Positions 18,591-27,425 of a DNA stretch of 64,000 nt are shown piece after piece. The position numbers were made by a program, and so were the translations under genes. This DNA is from Candidatus Binatia bacterium. Lineage in GTDB: Bacteria; Desulfobacterota; Binatia; HRBIN30. The stretch lies in contig BPIR01000002.1 in assembly GCA_026004215.1 (NCBI GenBank), positions 671,844-735,843 on the forward strand. Direction: 5' to 3'. The notes beneath the pieces were generated by a model. The model saw nothing but the letters and a program-made list of their open reading frames with translations. It did no database searches and had not been told where the DNA came from. Numbering within the stretch: position 1 is the first letter of the stretch; every line of letters begins with the position of its first letter.

Positions 18591-19383
18591 GCTGGCCACG
18601 GCAGCGGTGGCCATACCGCTCCTGCTGGTGGTGATTTTTGCGCCCGTTTCTTGGCCCTTGGCCACGGTCGTGTTCGTGGCTGGTTTGCTCGGGGCGGCCG
18701 AGATCGCCAACATGGCTTTCCCGCGCCACCCGGCGGAGCAAATCCTCGTTGTTGCGCTGACCGCGTTGGTGCTCGCAGCCGCATGGATGGGCCCGGACAC
18801 ACCTTGGCTGGCGCTGGCGCTGACCACAGACGTGTGTTTGGGGCTGACCTGGGTGTTGCTCCGCCGTTCGGACTTCGAAGCAGCCCTGCGCGACTTGGGC
18901 CTCGCGCTGCTGGGGGCGCTGTACGTGGGATTGCTTTTGCCCCACTTCCTTTGGTTGCACCGCCTTCCAGGTAACGGCCCGTACTGGGTCGTGTTCGTCC
19001 TCGCCATTGGAATGATTGGGGACACCACAGGGTACTTTGTCGGCAAATACCTTGGCCGCCATCAGTTGGCCCCATTGGTCAGCCCCAAGAAAACCGTGGA
19101 AGGCGCGGTAGGGATTGTTGCTGCCAGCGTGTTGACGGGCGTGGTTTGCCACTACGTCATTTTGCGCGAAGTGCCTTTGAACCACATCCTGTTCCTCTCC
19201 ACCACCATGGGCGTGATCGGGCAGATTGGCGACCTTTGCGAGTCGCTCTTCAAGCGCGCCTTTGGGGTGAAAGATTCCGGCTGGATCTTTCCGGGGCACG
19301 GCGGCGTGCTCGATCGCATCGATAGCTTGTTGTTCCCCGCGGCCTTCGTGTACTACCACGAAATTTTGTTACGGGGGGCATGA
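18577..19383 (+). CDS. cdsA: Phosphatidate cytidylyltransferase (CDP-diglyceride synthase)
   Basis: 268 residues with about seven to eight membrane segments. The CdsA signature is split between IGDTTGYFVGKYLGRHQLAP, SPKKTVEGAVGIVAA and the C-terminal KDSGWIFPGHGGVLDRIDSLLF. The enzyme makes CDP-diacylglycerol, which pssA in this window would use. A GTG at 18577 overlaps the end of uppS by 14 nt and follows a GGAG site. In most bacteria dxr comes next; here rseP follows 29 nt later. Confidence 0.96.
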   Translation: MLRARLATAAVAIPLLLVVIFAPVSWPLATVVFVAGLLGAAEIANMAFPRHPAEQILVVALTALVLAAAWMGPDTPWLALALTTDVCLGLTWVLLRRSDFEAALRDLGLALLGALYVGLLLPHFLWLHRLPGNGPYWVVFVLAIGMIGDTTGYFVGKYLGRHQLAPLVSPKKTVEGAVGIVAASVLTGVVCHYVILREVPLNHILFLSTTMGVIGQIGDLCESLFKRAFGVKDSGWIFPGHGGVLDRIDSLLFPAAFVYYHEILLRGA

Positions 19384-19412
19384 AGCGCTAAGGGAGTTTG
19401 CCGAGGTTGCTT

Positions 19413-20519
19413 ATGATTGCGTTTGCTTCGTTCGTTCACGGCCTTGCTCCAGTGGCCACCACCGTGGCCATCGCCATTGTCGTCCTCGGCCTACTGATTC
19501 TGTTCCACGAACTCGGCCACTTCCTGGTGGCCAAATGGTGCAGGGTGGGCGTGCTCAAGTTTTCCATTGGATTTGGTCCGGCTTTGATCAGCAAGAAAAT
19601 TGGCCAAACCGAATACGCCATCAGCGCCATTCCCCTCGGCGGCTTCGTGAAGATGGTGGGCGAGGACCCGGACGAGGAGGTCGCGGAAACCGACCGCTCC
19701 ATCGCCTTCCAGAGCCAGCCGCTTTGGAAACGTTTTGCCATTGTTTTCGCCGGGCCGTTCGCCAATTTGTTGTTTGCCTTTGTAGCCTTCGCGCTAGTGT
19801 TCAGTGTGTACGGGGCGCGAATCCCCACGAACGCCCCCAAAGTCGGTGGCGTCATGGCCGATATGCCTGCCGCCTTGGCTGGCCTGCAAGCCGGCGATGT
19901 CGTCAAGGCGGTGGATGGGAAGCCGATCGAAACTTGGGAAGAGTTGTCGCGCACGATTCGCCAAAGTGGTCCCAAAACCCTCACCTTGCTCGTGGAACGC
20001 GAGGGCCGACTTCTGGAGATCGCAGTGACTCCCAAGGAACGGGAAGAGAAAAACATCTTCGGCGAAGTGACGGGCAAGGCCTATTTGATCGGTATCGAGC
20101 CAGGCTTCGATGTGATCCCGGTCGGGCCGCTGGGTGCCATTCGCATGGGCGCGGAACAAACCGCCTGGTGGGTGGGAACGATTTTCTTGAGCTTGGCCAA
20201 GATGGTGCAAGGGAAGATCCCGGCCAGTGAAATTGGCGGGCCGATATTGATCGCGCAAACCGCTGGGCAGCAGGCCAGGCACGGTCTGGAAAATCTCATT
20301 CACTTCATGGCGGTCATTAGTGTGAACTTGGGGGTTTTGAATTTGCTGCCGGTTCCCGTGCTCGACGGTGGACACTTGTTTTTCTTTTTGATCGAGGCAG
20401 TACGCCGCCGCCCGCTCGACACCCGCTACCGTGAAGTGGCCCAGCAGGTGGGTTTGCTGTTGTTGCTCGCCTTGATGGCGTTTGCTTTTTACAACGATAT
20501 TGCGCGCGTGCTGCGCTGA
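19413..20519 (+). CDS. rseP: Site-2 intramembrane metalloprotease RseP (S2P, M50B)
   Basis: 368 residues. The zinc site HELGH lies in the first membrane helix (about residues 32-36) and the third ligand is in PVPVLDGGHLFFFL near residue 315. There is one PDZ domain in the middle (VGGVMADMPAALAGLQAGDVV, then DGKPIETWEEL), whereas E. coli RseP has two. The family cleaves anti-sigma factors and signal-peptide remnants within the membrane. The ATG follows a GAGG site; a TTG at 19398 is the other in-frame option. Confidence 0.96.
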   Translation: MIAFASFVHGLAPVATTVAIAIVVLGLLILFHELGHFLVAKWCRVGVLKFSIGFGPALISKKIGQTEYAISAIPLGGFVKMVGEDPDEEVAETDRSIAFQSQPLWKRFAIVFAGPFANLLFAFVAFALVFSVYGARIPTNAPKVGGVMADMPAALAGLQAGDVVKAVDGKPIETWEELSRTIRQSGPKTLTLLVEREGRLLEIAVTPKEREEKNIFGEVTGKAYLIGIEPGFDVIPVGPLGAIRMGAEQTAWWVGTIFLSLAKMVQGKIPASEIGGPILIAQTAGQQARHGLENLIHFMAVISVNLGVLNLLPVPVLDGGHLFFFLIEAVRRRPLDTRYREVAQQVGLLLLLALMAFAFYNDIARVLR

Positions 20520-20528
20520 GGGGCCGCT

Positions 20529-21218
20529 ATGCGCATTCTCGCGGTGGAAACTTCGACTTGGCTTGCCAGCGTGGCATTGACCGAAGGCGAGCGAGTACTC
20601 GCAAGTTGGGAACAGATGACGCGCGGGCAGCACGCGGCGGTGTTGCTCCCCGCTGTGCAGAAAGTGCTCGCCGAGGGCGGCATGGAACTCGATAGGGTCG
20701 GAGCGATTGCCGTGTCCGTCGGGCCGGGATCGTTCACCGGCCTTCGCGTCGGCCTGAGCGTCGCCAAGGGGCTTGCCTATGCGTTGAAGCTGCCAGTGAT
20801 CGGGATCCCGAGCTTGCGGGTGGCTGCGGAAGCCGCGCCGGGGCACCATGAATGTGTGGCGGCCTTGTTGGATGCGCGCAAAGGCGAGGTGTACGCAGCG
20901 TTGTTCCAGCGCGTTGGGGAAACCCTCGATCCGGTCGGACCGAGCCAATTGCTTGCCGTGGACGATCTGGAAAACTGTTTGCCTCGCCGTTGCGCGATCG
21001 TCGGCGATGCCGTCGAGTCGTACGGAACCGTGTTTCGTACTCGTTTTGGCCCGGAGCGAGTGGTGCTTCCCTTTCCCGAATATGCCCCGCGGGCGCACAT
21101 TGTGGGTCGGCTGGCGGCTCGGGAAGTGGAATGCCACGGGGTGCCGTCGTCGTGGCCCGACGAGCCGCAGTACTTGCGCCCCCCGGAGGCACAAGTGCAC
21201 CGGCAGCGCGCGGCTTAG
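20529..21218 (+). CDS. tsaB: tRNA t6A biosynthesis protein TsaB
   Basis: 229 residues. MRILAVETSTWLASVAL, then QHAAVLLPAVQKVLAEG and IAVSVGPGSFTGLRVGLSVAKGLAYALKLPVIGIPSL are the TsaB core, an ASKHA-like fold without its own catalytic site. It scaffolds TsaD and TsaE for threonylcarbamoylation of A37 in ANN-decoding tRNAs. It starts 9 nt after rseP and probably closes that operon; 239 bp follow before the next gene. Confidence 0.95.
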   Translation: MRILAVETSTWLASVALTEGERVLASWEQMTRGQHAAVLLPAVQKVLAEGGMELDRVGAIAVSVGPGSFTGLRVGLSVAKGLAYALKLPVIGIPSLRVAAEAAPGHHECVAALLDARKGEVYAALFQRVGETLDPVGPSQLLAVDDLENCLPRRCAIVGDAVESYGTVFRTRFGPERVVLPFPEYAPRAHIVGRLAAREVECHGVPSSWPDEPQYLRPPEAQVHRQRAA

Positions 21219-21392
21219 CCGCACCGCACGAGTTTTCACGGGTAGCGGTTCTCGTAGCGGTCCAGCGGCGGGGGCGCCAAAAAAACTGCGAGCCCACGAC
21301 GCCGGCTTTGGCTTTTTGGGTTCTGCGAATCGGTGCGAGAGATGGCTGCTCGTTCGTGCGGCGCGACAGGGCACGGCAACCGAGTCATTCGT

Positions 21393-21421
21393 TTGACACA
21401 TCGGTAGAGCTGGGCTATCGG
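21393..21421 (+). promoter_or_regulatory. Possible sigma-70-type promoter upstream of the DUF465 gene
   Basis: TTGACA at 21393-21398 is a perfect -35 hexamer. Seventeen bases later stands TATCGG (21416-21421), a weak -10. The site is 36 bp before the DUF465 start and could also drive the ilvN-ilvC run. By-eye call only. Confidence 0.35.
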
Positions 21422-21457
21422 TGAAGGTCGCTCGCTGGCTTGAAAGAGGAGCTCGCT

Positions 21458-21700
21458 ATGGAGAGGAAAGACGAGGAGTTGATCCAACAGCTCATCGGCC
21501 AGGACGAAGAATTACGCCGCTACTACGAAGAACACTTGGAGCTCGAGCGGCAACTGGCGGAGCTGAACCGGCGGCTGTACCTCACCCCCCAGCAGGAACT
21601 CGAGAAGAAACGACTGCAAAAGCTCAAGCTAGCGGGGAAAGATAAGATCATGGAGATCTTGGCGCGCTATCGGCAAACTTCGCGCCCCTTGAGCGCTTGA
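21458..21700 (+). CDS. DUF465 (YdcH-like) small coiled-coil protein
   Basis: 80 residues, almost all charged and helical: DEELRRYYEEHLELERQLAE, NRRLYLTPQQELEKKRLQKL, then KLAGKDKIMEIL. This matches the DUF465 family, whose members are about 70-80 residues with the LTP-x-E-x-x-E-x-x-x-L-K-x-x-K-L-x-x-K-D pattern. The function is unknown. AAAGAGGAG sits just before the ATG; an in-frame TTG at 21440 would add six residues. It lies between tsaB and ilvN. Confidence 0.9.
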   Translation: MERKDEELIQQLIGQDEELRRYYEEHLELERQLAELNRRLYLTPQQELEKKRLQKLKLAGKDKIMEILARYRQTSRPLSA

Positions 21701-21788
21701 GTTTCGCCGCTACGGTCGGTTGCTCGTAACGAAAAGCCAACACGATCCGGCCTTCGCCGGCTGGGTCTCTCGAGAGGTGTGATTGCAC

Positions 21789-22319
21789 GTGCGGCATACA
21801 ATTTCTGTTCTTGTCGAAAACGAGTTCGGGGTTCTCTCGCGTGTGGCCGGGCTGTTCAGCGCCCGTGCGTTCAACATCGAGAGTCTGACCGTAGCCGAAA
21901 CACTCGATCCCACGGTTTCGCGAATCACCCTGGTGACCCGTGGGGACGACCGTGTGGTGGAACAAATCGAGAAACAACTGAACAAGTTGATTGGTGTCAT
22001 TTATGTGAGTGACTTTACGGGCACGCCGCACGTCGAGCGGGAAATGGCTCTGGTGAAAGTTCGGGCGGACCAGCACACGCGTGCGGAGGTCATGAACATC
22101 GTGGATATTTTTCGCGGCAAGGTGATCGATGTGGGTCCCCAGTCGTTCATCGTCGAGGTGACCGGCGACGAAGAAAAACTGGCTGCATTGATCAACTTGC
22201 TTCGTCCCCTGGGTATCTTGGAAATCGTGCGGACCGGTAAGGTCGCCATGCATCGAGGCGCCCGCTTGATGGTGCCCGAAGAACTACCTCCGGAAGAAAA
22301 GGAAGAGAACGTCGCATGA
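21789..22319 (+). CDS. ilvN: Acetolactate synthase regulatory (small) subunit
   Basis: 176 residues from a GTG whose product starts [21 protein letters not shown], the family's usual N-terminus. The first half is the ACT domain that binds valine ([24 protein letters not shown]); the second half is the conserved C-terminal domain ([11 protein letters not shown] to [14 protein letters not shown]). A TTG at 21783 is slightly better spaced from the GAGG site and would add two residues. The catalytic subunit gene ilvB, which normally precedes it, is absent here. The stop overlaps the ilvC ATG (ATGA). Confidence 0.95.
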   Translation: MRHTISVLVENEFGVLSRVAGLFSARAFNIESLTVAETLDPTVSRITLVTRGDDRVVEQIEKQLNKLIGVIYVSDFTGTPHVEREMALVKVRADQHTRAEVMNIVDIFRGKVIDVGPQSFIVEVTGDEEKLAALINLLRPLGILEIVRTGKVAMHRGARLMVPEELPPEEKEENVA

Positions 22320-23335
22320 TGAAAGTGTACAAAGACGCGGACGCCAAGCCCCAATACCTCGAGGGCAAGAAAGTTGCGGTGATTGGCTATGGCAGCCAAG
22401 GGCACGCGCACGCGCAGAATTTGCGCGACAGCGGCATCGAGGTGGCGGTCGGACTGCATCGCGGTGGGAGTTCCTGGCCCAAGGCCGAGGCGGCCGGCTT
22501 TACAGTGATGGACACAGCCGAGGCTGCGCGTTGGGGCGATATTGTCATGGTGCTCGTGCCCGACGAGGTGGCCGGCAACTTGTACGCCAGCGAAATTGCT
22601 CCGGGAATGACTGCGGGCAAGTACCTCGCGTTCGGCCACGGCTTCAACATTCACTTCCGGCGCATCGTACCCGAGCCCGAGGTCAATGTGTTCATGGTGG
22701 CACCGAAAGGGCCCGGACACTTGGTGCGCAGCGAATTCCAAAAAGGGCGCGGCGTGCCCTGCCTTCTGGCTGTTCACCAAGACCCCAGCGGCGACACGAA
22801 GGAGGTCGCGCTGGCCTATGCCCAGGCCATTGGCGGAACTCGTGCGGGGGTGTTGGAGACGACCTTCAAAGACGAAACGGAAACGGATCTGTTCGGCGAG
22901 CAAGCCGTGTTGTGCGGCGGCCTGACGGAGCTGATCCGCGCTGGGTACGAGACTCTCGTCCAGGCTGGCTATCCGGAAGAGATGGCGTACTTCGAGTGTG
23001 TCCACGAGGTGAAACTGATTGTGGACCTGATTTACGAAGGCGGAATCGCCAACATGCGCTACTCCATCTCCAACACGGCCGAGTATGGAGACATGACCCG
23101 GGGGCCGCGCGTGATCACGCAGGAAAGCCGGGCGGCCATGAAGAAGATCCTGGAGAACATCCAAAGCGGCGCGTTCGCGAAGGAGTGGATCACCGAGTAC
23201 GAGTGCGGAATGCCGCACTTCAACGAGCTGCGCAAAGCCGCGGCCAAGCATCCGATCGAAGAGGTCGGCGCGCGCTTGCGGGCGTTAATGCCTTGGCTGG
23301 CGAGCAATCGGCTCGTGGACAAAAGCAAAAACTAG
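22316..23335 (+). CDS. ilvC: Ketol-acid reductoisomerase (class I)
   Basis: 339 residues, the short class I form. The N-terminal Rossmann motif is [19 protein letters not shown], the cofactor-phosphate loop [16 protein letters not shown]. The Mg-binding region has [22 protein letters not shown]; the C-terminus has [19 protein letters not shown] and [12 protein letters not shown]. It makes the dihydroxy acid in valine and isoleucine synthesis. The ATG overlaps the ilvN stop. It is followed by psd and pssA, an arrangement seen in several Deltaproteobacteria. Confidence 0.98.
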   Translation: MMKVYKDADAKPQYLEGKKVAVIGYGSQGHAHAQNLRDSGIEVAVGLHRGGSSWPKAEAAGFTVMDTAEAARWGDIVMVLVPDEVAGNLYASEIAPGMTAGKYLAFGHGFNIHFRRIVPEPEVNVFMVAPKGPGHLVRSEFQKGRGVPCLLAVHQDPSGDTKEVALAYAQAIGGTRAGVLETTFKDETETDLFGEQAVLCGGLTELIRAGYETLVQAGYPEEMAYFECVHEVKLIVDLIYEGGIANMRYSISNTAEYGDMTRGPRVITQESRAAMKKILENIQSGAFAKEWITEYECGMPHFNELRKAAAKHPIEEVGARLRALMPWLASNRLVDKSKN

Positions 23336-23358
23336 CGCGCGCGGTCGGGGGCGAACCC

Positions 23359-24048
23359 GTGGGCCGAATTTCCTCGCACGACGCCGCCACCGATCAACCC
23401 CTCAACGTCTTCGGGCTACCGCTGGCGCGCGAGGGTCTGCCGCACATCATTGCGGCCATGTTTCTGACGGTCGTACTCGGCCTCTTTTTCGGCATTGCCG
23501 GCGCTGTCCTCGGAATTTTGCTGTTCGCACTCGTGGTGAACTTCTTCCGCGATCCGGAACGCATCCCGCCGAGGGATCCTCTGGCGATCGTTGCCCCGGC
23601 GGACGGCAAAGTCATTCAGATCGCCGACATCGAGGATACCCGTTTTCTCTCTGCGCCGGCCACGCGTGTGAGCATCTTCATGTCCCCTTTGGATGTGCAC
23701 GTCAATCGGATTCCTTGGAGCGGGCAGGTGCTCGACGTGCGCTACCACCCGGGTAAATTTTTCCGTGCTTTTGCGGACAAAGCCTCGTTGGACAACGAGC
23801 AAACTGCCGTGCACGTGAGAGACGAAGAGGGCCGCCAGCTTTGGTTCGTGCAAATTGCCGGCTTGATCGCGCGCCGGATCGTTTGCCGGCTTCAGCCTGG
23901 AGATCGCGTGCAGCGCGGGCAGCGGTACGGGATGATCCTATTTGGCTCGCGTGCCGATGTGTATTTTCCTGCGGGCAGCGTGGAGGTCGCAGTGCAACTC
24001 CATCAGCGCACGCGCGCCGGTGAAACCATTCTCGCCCGATGGCGCTAG
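23359..24048 (+). CDS. psd: Phosphatidylserine decarboxylase proenzyme, short form
   Basis: 229 residues. FGLPLAREGLPHIIAAMF then a membrane helix, FFRDPERIPPRDPLAIVAPADGKV, and MSPLDVHVNRIPWSG are typical of the short decarboxylases. The self-cleavage site is FGSR within GMILFGSRADVYFPAG; the serine becomes the pyruvoyl group. The GTG start at 23359 is preceded by a GGGG run. The enzyme turns phosphatidylserine into phosphatidylethanolamine. Its end overlaps pssA by 10 nt, so substrate-making and substrate-using enzymes are coupled. Confidence 0.95.
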   Translation: MGRISSHDAATDQPLNVFGLPLAREGLPHIIAAMFLTVVLGLFFGIAGAVLGILLFALVVNFFRDPERIPPRDPLAIVAPADGKVIQIADIEDTRFLSAPATRVSIFMSPLDVHVNRIPWSGQVLDVRYHPGKFFRAFADKASLDNEQTAVHVRDEEGRQLWFVQIAGLIARRIVCRLQPGDRVQRGQRYGMILFGSRADVYFPAGSVEVAVQLHQRTRAGETILARWR

Positions 24049-24881
24049 AACGGTCTCGTCCGCCCTTGCTCCAGCCACTGGAAAACGGCTCTCCGCTGCG
24101 CCGAGGGGTGTACCTTTTGCCCAATTTGCTCACCACCGGCGGGCTCTTCTCGGGCTTTTACTCCGTCGTGGCGAGCTTGCACGGGGACTTCCAGGTTGCC
24201 GCCATAGCCATTCTCATTGCCAATGTCTTCGATGCCCTCGATGGCCGCGTGGCGCGTTTGACCCGAACCGCCACGCGTTTCGGGATCGAGTACGATTCTC
24301 TGGCGGACCTGGTGGCTTTTGGCGTCGCTCCGGCGATGCTGATTTACTGCTGGGCGCTGGAGCCTTGGGGAAGTTGGGGCTGGCTTGCAGCCGCACTGTA
24401 CCTCACGTGCGCGGCTTTGCGACTGGCCCGCTTCAATGTGCAATTCGATTCGGTGGAAAAACGCCACTTCGTCGGCTTGCCGAGTCCGGCTGCTGCCGAA
24501 GCCATTGCCGCAACGGTGCTGCTGTTTTACCGCTTTGGGGCCTATGGGCCGACGGACAAGCATTTGCTCTTGTTGTTGGTCACTTATGGATTGGCCGGTT
24601 TGATGGTCAGCACCTTTCCGTACTTCAGCTTCAAAGAAACCGACTTGTTGCGCCGGCAGCCGTTCTGGACGTTGCTCGTTGCCATTGTGCTTCTCAAACT
24701 TCTCGTTGCGGAGCCGCAAGTGTTCTTGTTCCTGGGTTTTTACACTTATGCCTTGTCGGGGCCGGTTCGACTGCTCTGGGTCATGGGCCGCCGAATGGCC
24801 TCGCGCCGCAAGGCTCATGGGAGTGCGGGAGCAGCGATTCCGGCCACTGCGGCCGAGAGAGAGGACGCCCGAGGGCGTTGA
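24039..24881 (+). CDS. pssA: CDP-diacylglycerol-serine O-phosphatidyltransferase
   Basis: 280 residues with several membrane helices. YLLPNLLTTGGLFSGFYSVV is the family's N-terminus, and the CDP-alcohol signature is FDALDGRVARLTRTATRFGIEYDSLADLVAFGVAP. It transfers phosphatidyl groups to serine, giving phosphatidylserine for the overlapping psd gene. The C-terminal tail beyond residue 255 is basic and Ala-rich. leuA, which often follows in related operons, is not here. Confidence 0.95.
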   Translation: MALERSRPPLLQPLENGSPLRRGVYLLPNLLTTGGLFSGFYSVVASLHGDFQVAAIAILIANVFDALDGRVARLTRTATRFGIEYDSLADLVAFGVAPAMLIYCWALEPWGSWGWLAAALYLTCAALRLARFNVQFDSVEKRHFVGLPSPAAAEAIAATVLLFYRFGAYGPTDKHLLLLLVTYGLAGLMVSTFPYFSFKETDLLRRQPFWTLLVAIVLLKLLVAEPQVFLFLGFYTYALSGPVRLLWVMGRRMASRRKAHGSAGAAIPATAAEREDARGR

Positions 24882-24914
24882 CAAACCTGCACCCTTCGGG
24901 ATCAAGAGACGTCA

Positions 24915-25799
24915 ATGGAACTGCCTGCAGATGTCCAGCGCGTGTTCGACGAGTGGGGCCGCCGAGGGCACTTTTGCACTCTTGCGGAGGGGCATCGGAT
25001 TTTTGCCGTGCAAGAAGGATCGGGGCCCGATGTCGTCCTGGTGCACGGGTTTCCATCTACGAGCCACGATTTCGCCGCGGCCCTGCCGGAAATCGTGGGA
25101 CTGAATCGGCGCGTGCTGACCTGGGACCACCTGGGCTTTGGGTTTTCGGACAAACCCACCGATCCTGCCGTTTCCTATTCCCTCCTGGATCAAGCCCGCC
25201 GCGCTGGGGAAATTGTGGCGGCCCACGGCGTACGGCGGGCGCGTGTGATCGGGCACGATATGGGATTGACCATCGCCGTGGAAATGCTGTGCTTGCAACA
25301 CGAAGGGAAACTCCCATTCGAGATCGAGGCGTTGGTGATGTGCAACGGCAGCCACCTCATCGAGCTGGCCCGGTTGACGCCGTTGCAGTACGCGCTGATG
25401 ACCGACGAGGGTGCCGCCGAGTTTGCCCGCACGTATGACCCCGAGCGGTTCGCGCAGGGCTTTCGGTTTCTATGGGCAGACCCGAGTCGTACGCCCGACG
25501 TGGACATTCGTGCGATTGCGTACTGGATTCCGTGGAACGAGGGGCTGCAAGTGATCGGCCGCATTGCCCGTTACAACATCGAGCGGCGCACGTACGCCAA
25601 GCGGTGGCGCGAAATTTTCACGCGCATCAAGATTCCCATGCGCGTTGTGTGGGGAGAATTCGACCCGATCGCCGTGCCGGCAATCGGGGAAAAGCTTGCC
25701 GAAATGGCCCGGACTCACTGCTGGATCATGCGTAACGTGGGCCACTATCCGCAAATGGAAGCGCCGTCGGACTGGGTGGATTTGGTGATGAGCAACTGA
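24915..25799 (+). CDS. Alpha/beta hydrolase, epoxide hydrolase/haloalkane dehalogenase-like
   Basis: 294 residues. The oxyanion motif is HGFPSTSHDF (44-53). The nucleophile elbow VIGHDMG places aspartate (D115) as nucleophile, the mark of epoxide hydrolases and haloalkane dehalogenases; lipases use serine. The acid is probably D250 (GEFDPIA) and the base H277 (NVGHYPQMEAP). A tryptophan or asparagine halide site cannot be assigned from motifs alone, so the substrate is open. It follows pssA by 33 nt, probably on the same transcript by read-through, and ends facing the amidohydrolase gene. Confidence 0.88.
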   Translation: MELPADVQRVFDEWGRRGHFCTLAEGHRIFAVQEGSGPDVVLVHGFPSTSHDFAAALPEIVGLNRRVLTWDHLGFGFSDKPTDPAVSYSLLDQARRAGEIVAAHGVRRARVIGHDMGLTIAVEMLCLQHEGKLPFEIEALVMCNGSHLIELARLTPLQYALMTDEGAAEFARTYDPERFAQGFRFLWADPSRTPDVDIRAIAYWIPWNEGLQVIGRIARYNIERRTYAKRWREIFTRIKIPMRVVWGEFDPIAVPAIGEKLAEMARTHCWIMRNVGHYPQMEAPSDWVDLVMSN

Positions 25800-25853
25800 G
25801 TTTGCGGGTGATTGCGGGCGCGCTGTCCGCCCACCCTCGCTCCGCCGCCTCCG

Positions 25854-27074
25854 CTAGCGCAGGCGCGTGCTTTCGTCGAGCTTGTAGAGACTGGCGGCAT
25901 TACGGCCTCGCAGGTGCACGGCAGATTCGCGGGTGAGTCGGCGGCACAAGTGGTCGAGCTCCTTCACATAGTCGCCCGTGTGATCGCTGTGCGGAAAATC
26001 GCTCGCCCACAGAACGCGCTCGCTACCTACCGACTCGATCACGGCCGGCAAAAAGCTTTCGTCTGGGTCCGCTGCAATCCAGCATTGGCGGCGAACGTAG
26101 ACACTGGGTTTTTCCCGCAAGGCCATGGTGATCCGCAGGGAGCCACTGTACAGAGCATCCATACGATCCATCCAGTACGGGAGCCACCCAGCACCGGACT
26201 CGAGCACGACGATCTTCAAGCCTGGAAAACGGTCGAAAGTGGCAAACTGGAAGAACGTCGAAAACGCCTGTTGCACCGCTTGAGGAAACAGCATTTGCAA
26301 ATACCAGATCAGCGCCGGGATCCCCTCGGGCCACGACACGCCATCGAAGCGATGGTGAAGGCTACGACTGGGTGGATCCACACCTGTGTGAATGGCAATG
26401 GGAACGTCCAGCTCTTGTGCTGCTTCCCAAAGCGGATCGTGGTCGGGGTGCCCGTGCGGAAGGCCATCGAGGGTAAACGGCAACAGAAAACCGCCGCGCG
26501 CACCGCCGGCAACCGCACGGCGAAGCTCGGCAGCGGCGGCACGAGCATCGCCTAGACTCAGGTGCGCTACCGGCACTAAGCGCCCGCCAGAGTCAGCACA
26601 GAAGTCCTCGATCCAACGATTGTACGCCTGGCAGTGCGCCAGCGCATATGCGGGATCGGTGACTTCGGCTTCCCATTGCAAACCGAGCGTGGGGTAGAGG
26701 ACGGCGTGGGTGATCCCCTGGCGATCTAAGAGTGCCAGGCGCGCTGTTGCGTCGTAGGCGGCCGGAGGAGCGTACGCCAGATACCGCCCCGATGTTGCTG
26801 CTTCTGCGAGTTGCTCCAGCGTCAGGCCCATCCCACCAATGCCGCCGAGCATCTCCGGCGTGGTCAGTCGGGCCGGACGGCCCTCGACCTCCAAATAGTC
26901 GCGGCCGTCTTCGCCGCGACGAATACGAATGGCTTTGTCCCGCCACTCGGGATCTATGTACCGTTCCCACAAGTCCGGGGGCTCGAGCACGTGGCCGTCA
27001 GCGTCCACGACGAATTCCATGTCGGTGTTGGTTACCCCACGGATGCGGGGCAGGTCAAAGGGTTCCAACACCAT
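25854..27074 (-). CDS. Amidohydrolase-2 family metal-dependent hydrolase
   Basis: 406 residues. The N-terminal metal motif is FVVDADGHVLEPPDLWERY; further on are AIHTGVDPPSRSLHHRFDGVSW, VLESGAGWLPYWMDRMD and the C-terminal aspartate in VLWASDFPHSDH. Members of this TIM-barrel family include decarboxylases such as ACMSD and hydrolases of aromatic or CoA-linked substrates; many genomes of this type carry several with no known substrate. The ATG at 27074 fits; a second ATG at 27020 would leave out 18 residues. The 350 bp upstream hold short repeats. Confidence 0.9.
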   Translation of the reverse strand: MVLEPFDLPRIRGVTNTDMEFVVDADGHVLEPPDLWERYIDPEWRDKAIRIRRGEDGRDYLEVEGRPARLTTPEMLGGIGGMGLTLEQLAEAATSGRYLAYAPPAAYDATARLALLDRQGITHAVLYPTLGLQWEAEVTDPAYALAHCQAYNRWIEDFCADSGGRLVPVAHLSLGDARAAAAELRRAVAGGARGGFLLPFTLDGLPHGHPDHDPLWEAAQELDVPIAIHTGVDPPSRSLHHRFDGVSWPEGIPALIWYLQMLFPQAVQQAFSTFFQFATFDRFPGLKIVVLESGAGWLPYWMDRMDALYSGSLRITMALREKPSVYVRRQCWIAADPDESFLPAVIESVGSERVLWASDFPHSDHTGDYVKELDHLCRRLTRESAVHLRGRNAASLYKLDESTRLR

Positions 27075-27148
27075 GAGCCGCCGCTCACTCCCTCGTTGCC
27101 CCCTCGGCCACCCAACAAAGCCCCCTGTTCCGAGCAACAAAGAACAAT

Positions 27149-27167
27149 AAAGGACACCCACTTTTTC
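27149..27167 (+). repeat. 19-bp direct repeat, copy 1
   Basis: AAAGGACACCCACTTTTTC. The ends (AAAG and CTTT) are complementary, so the unit can fold into a weak hairpin. An almost identical copy lies 51 bp downstream. Confidence 0.75.
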
Positions 27168-27199
27168 ACCGGAGCCGGGGGGAGGAAAAAGAAGAAGAA

Positions 27200-27219
27200 A
27201 AAGGACACCCACTTTTTTC
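27200..27219 (+). repeat. 19-bp direct repeat, copy 2
   Basis: AAAGGACACCCACTTTTTTC, identical to copy 1 but for one extra T. Preceded by a run of A and G. The T-run could help end transcription from either side. Confidence 0.75.
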
Positions 27220-27425
27220 GAGCGGCAGCAATCTAGAGAAGGCCGACCTCCCTGCCCCGCGGAACGACGTGGCACACCCGCCTCCTCCGCGTGCACCGGT
27301 TGGCAGCTCTCGATTCTTCGGGGCTTGAGGCGCGCGAGCAGAGGGACAAGCGTTAAGCGGACCGTACGCCGGCGAAGGCTTCGCTCGTTGTTGCTCGCGC
27401 TGGCCCGTGGGGAGGGTAGCGCCCG

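Larger units (their letters stand above)
27075..27425. other. Non-coding spacer with short repeats
   Basis: This 351-bp spacer lies upstream of the amidohydrolase and downstream of pntB. It has a purine-rich tract (27171-27204) between two 19-bp direct repeats, listed separately. No gene is credible; reading frames through it give low-complexity peptides. Confidence 0.6.

Noticed and set aside
27149..27219. CRISPR array
   Set aside because: Only two 19-bp units with a 32-bp low-complexity spacer and no cas genes.
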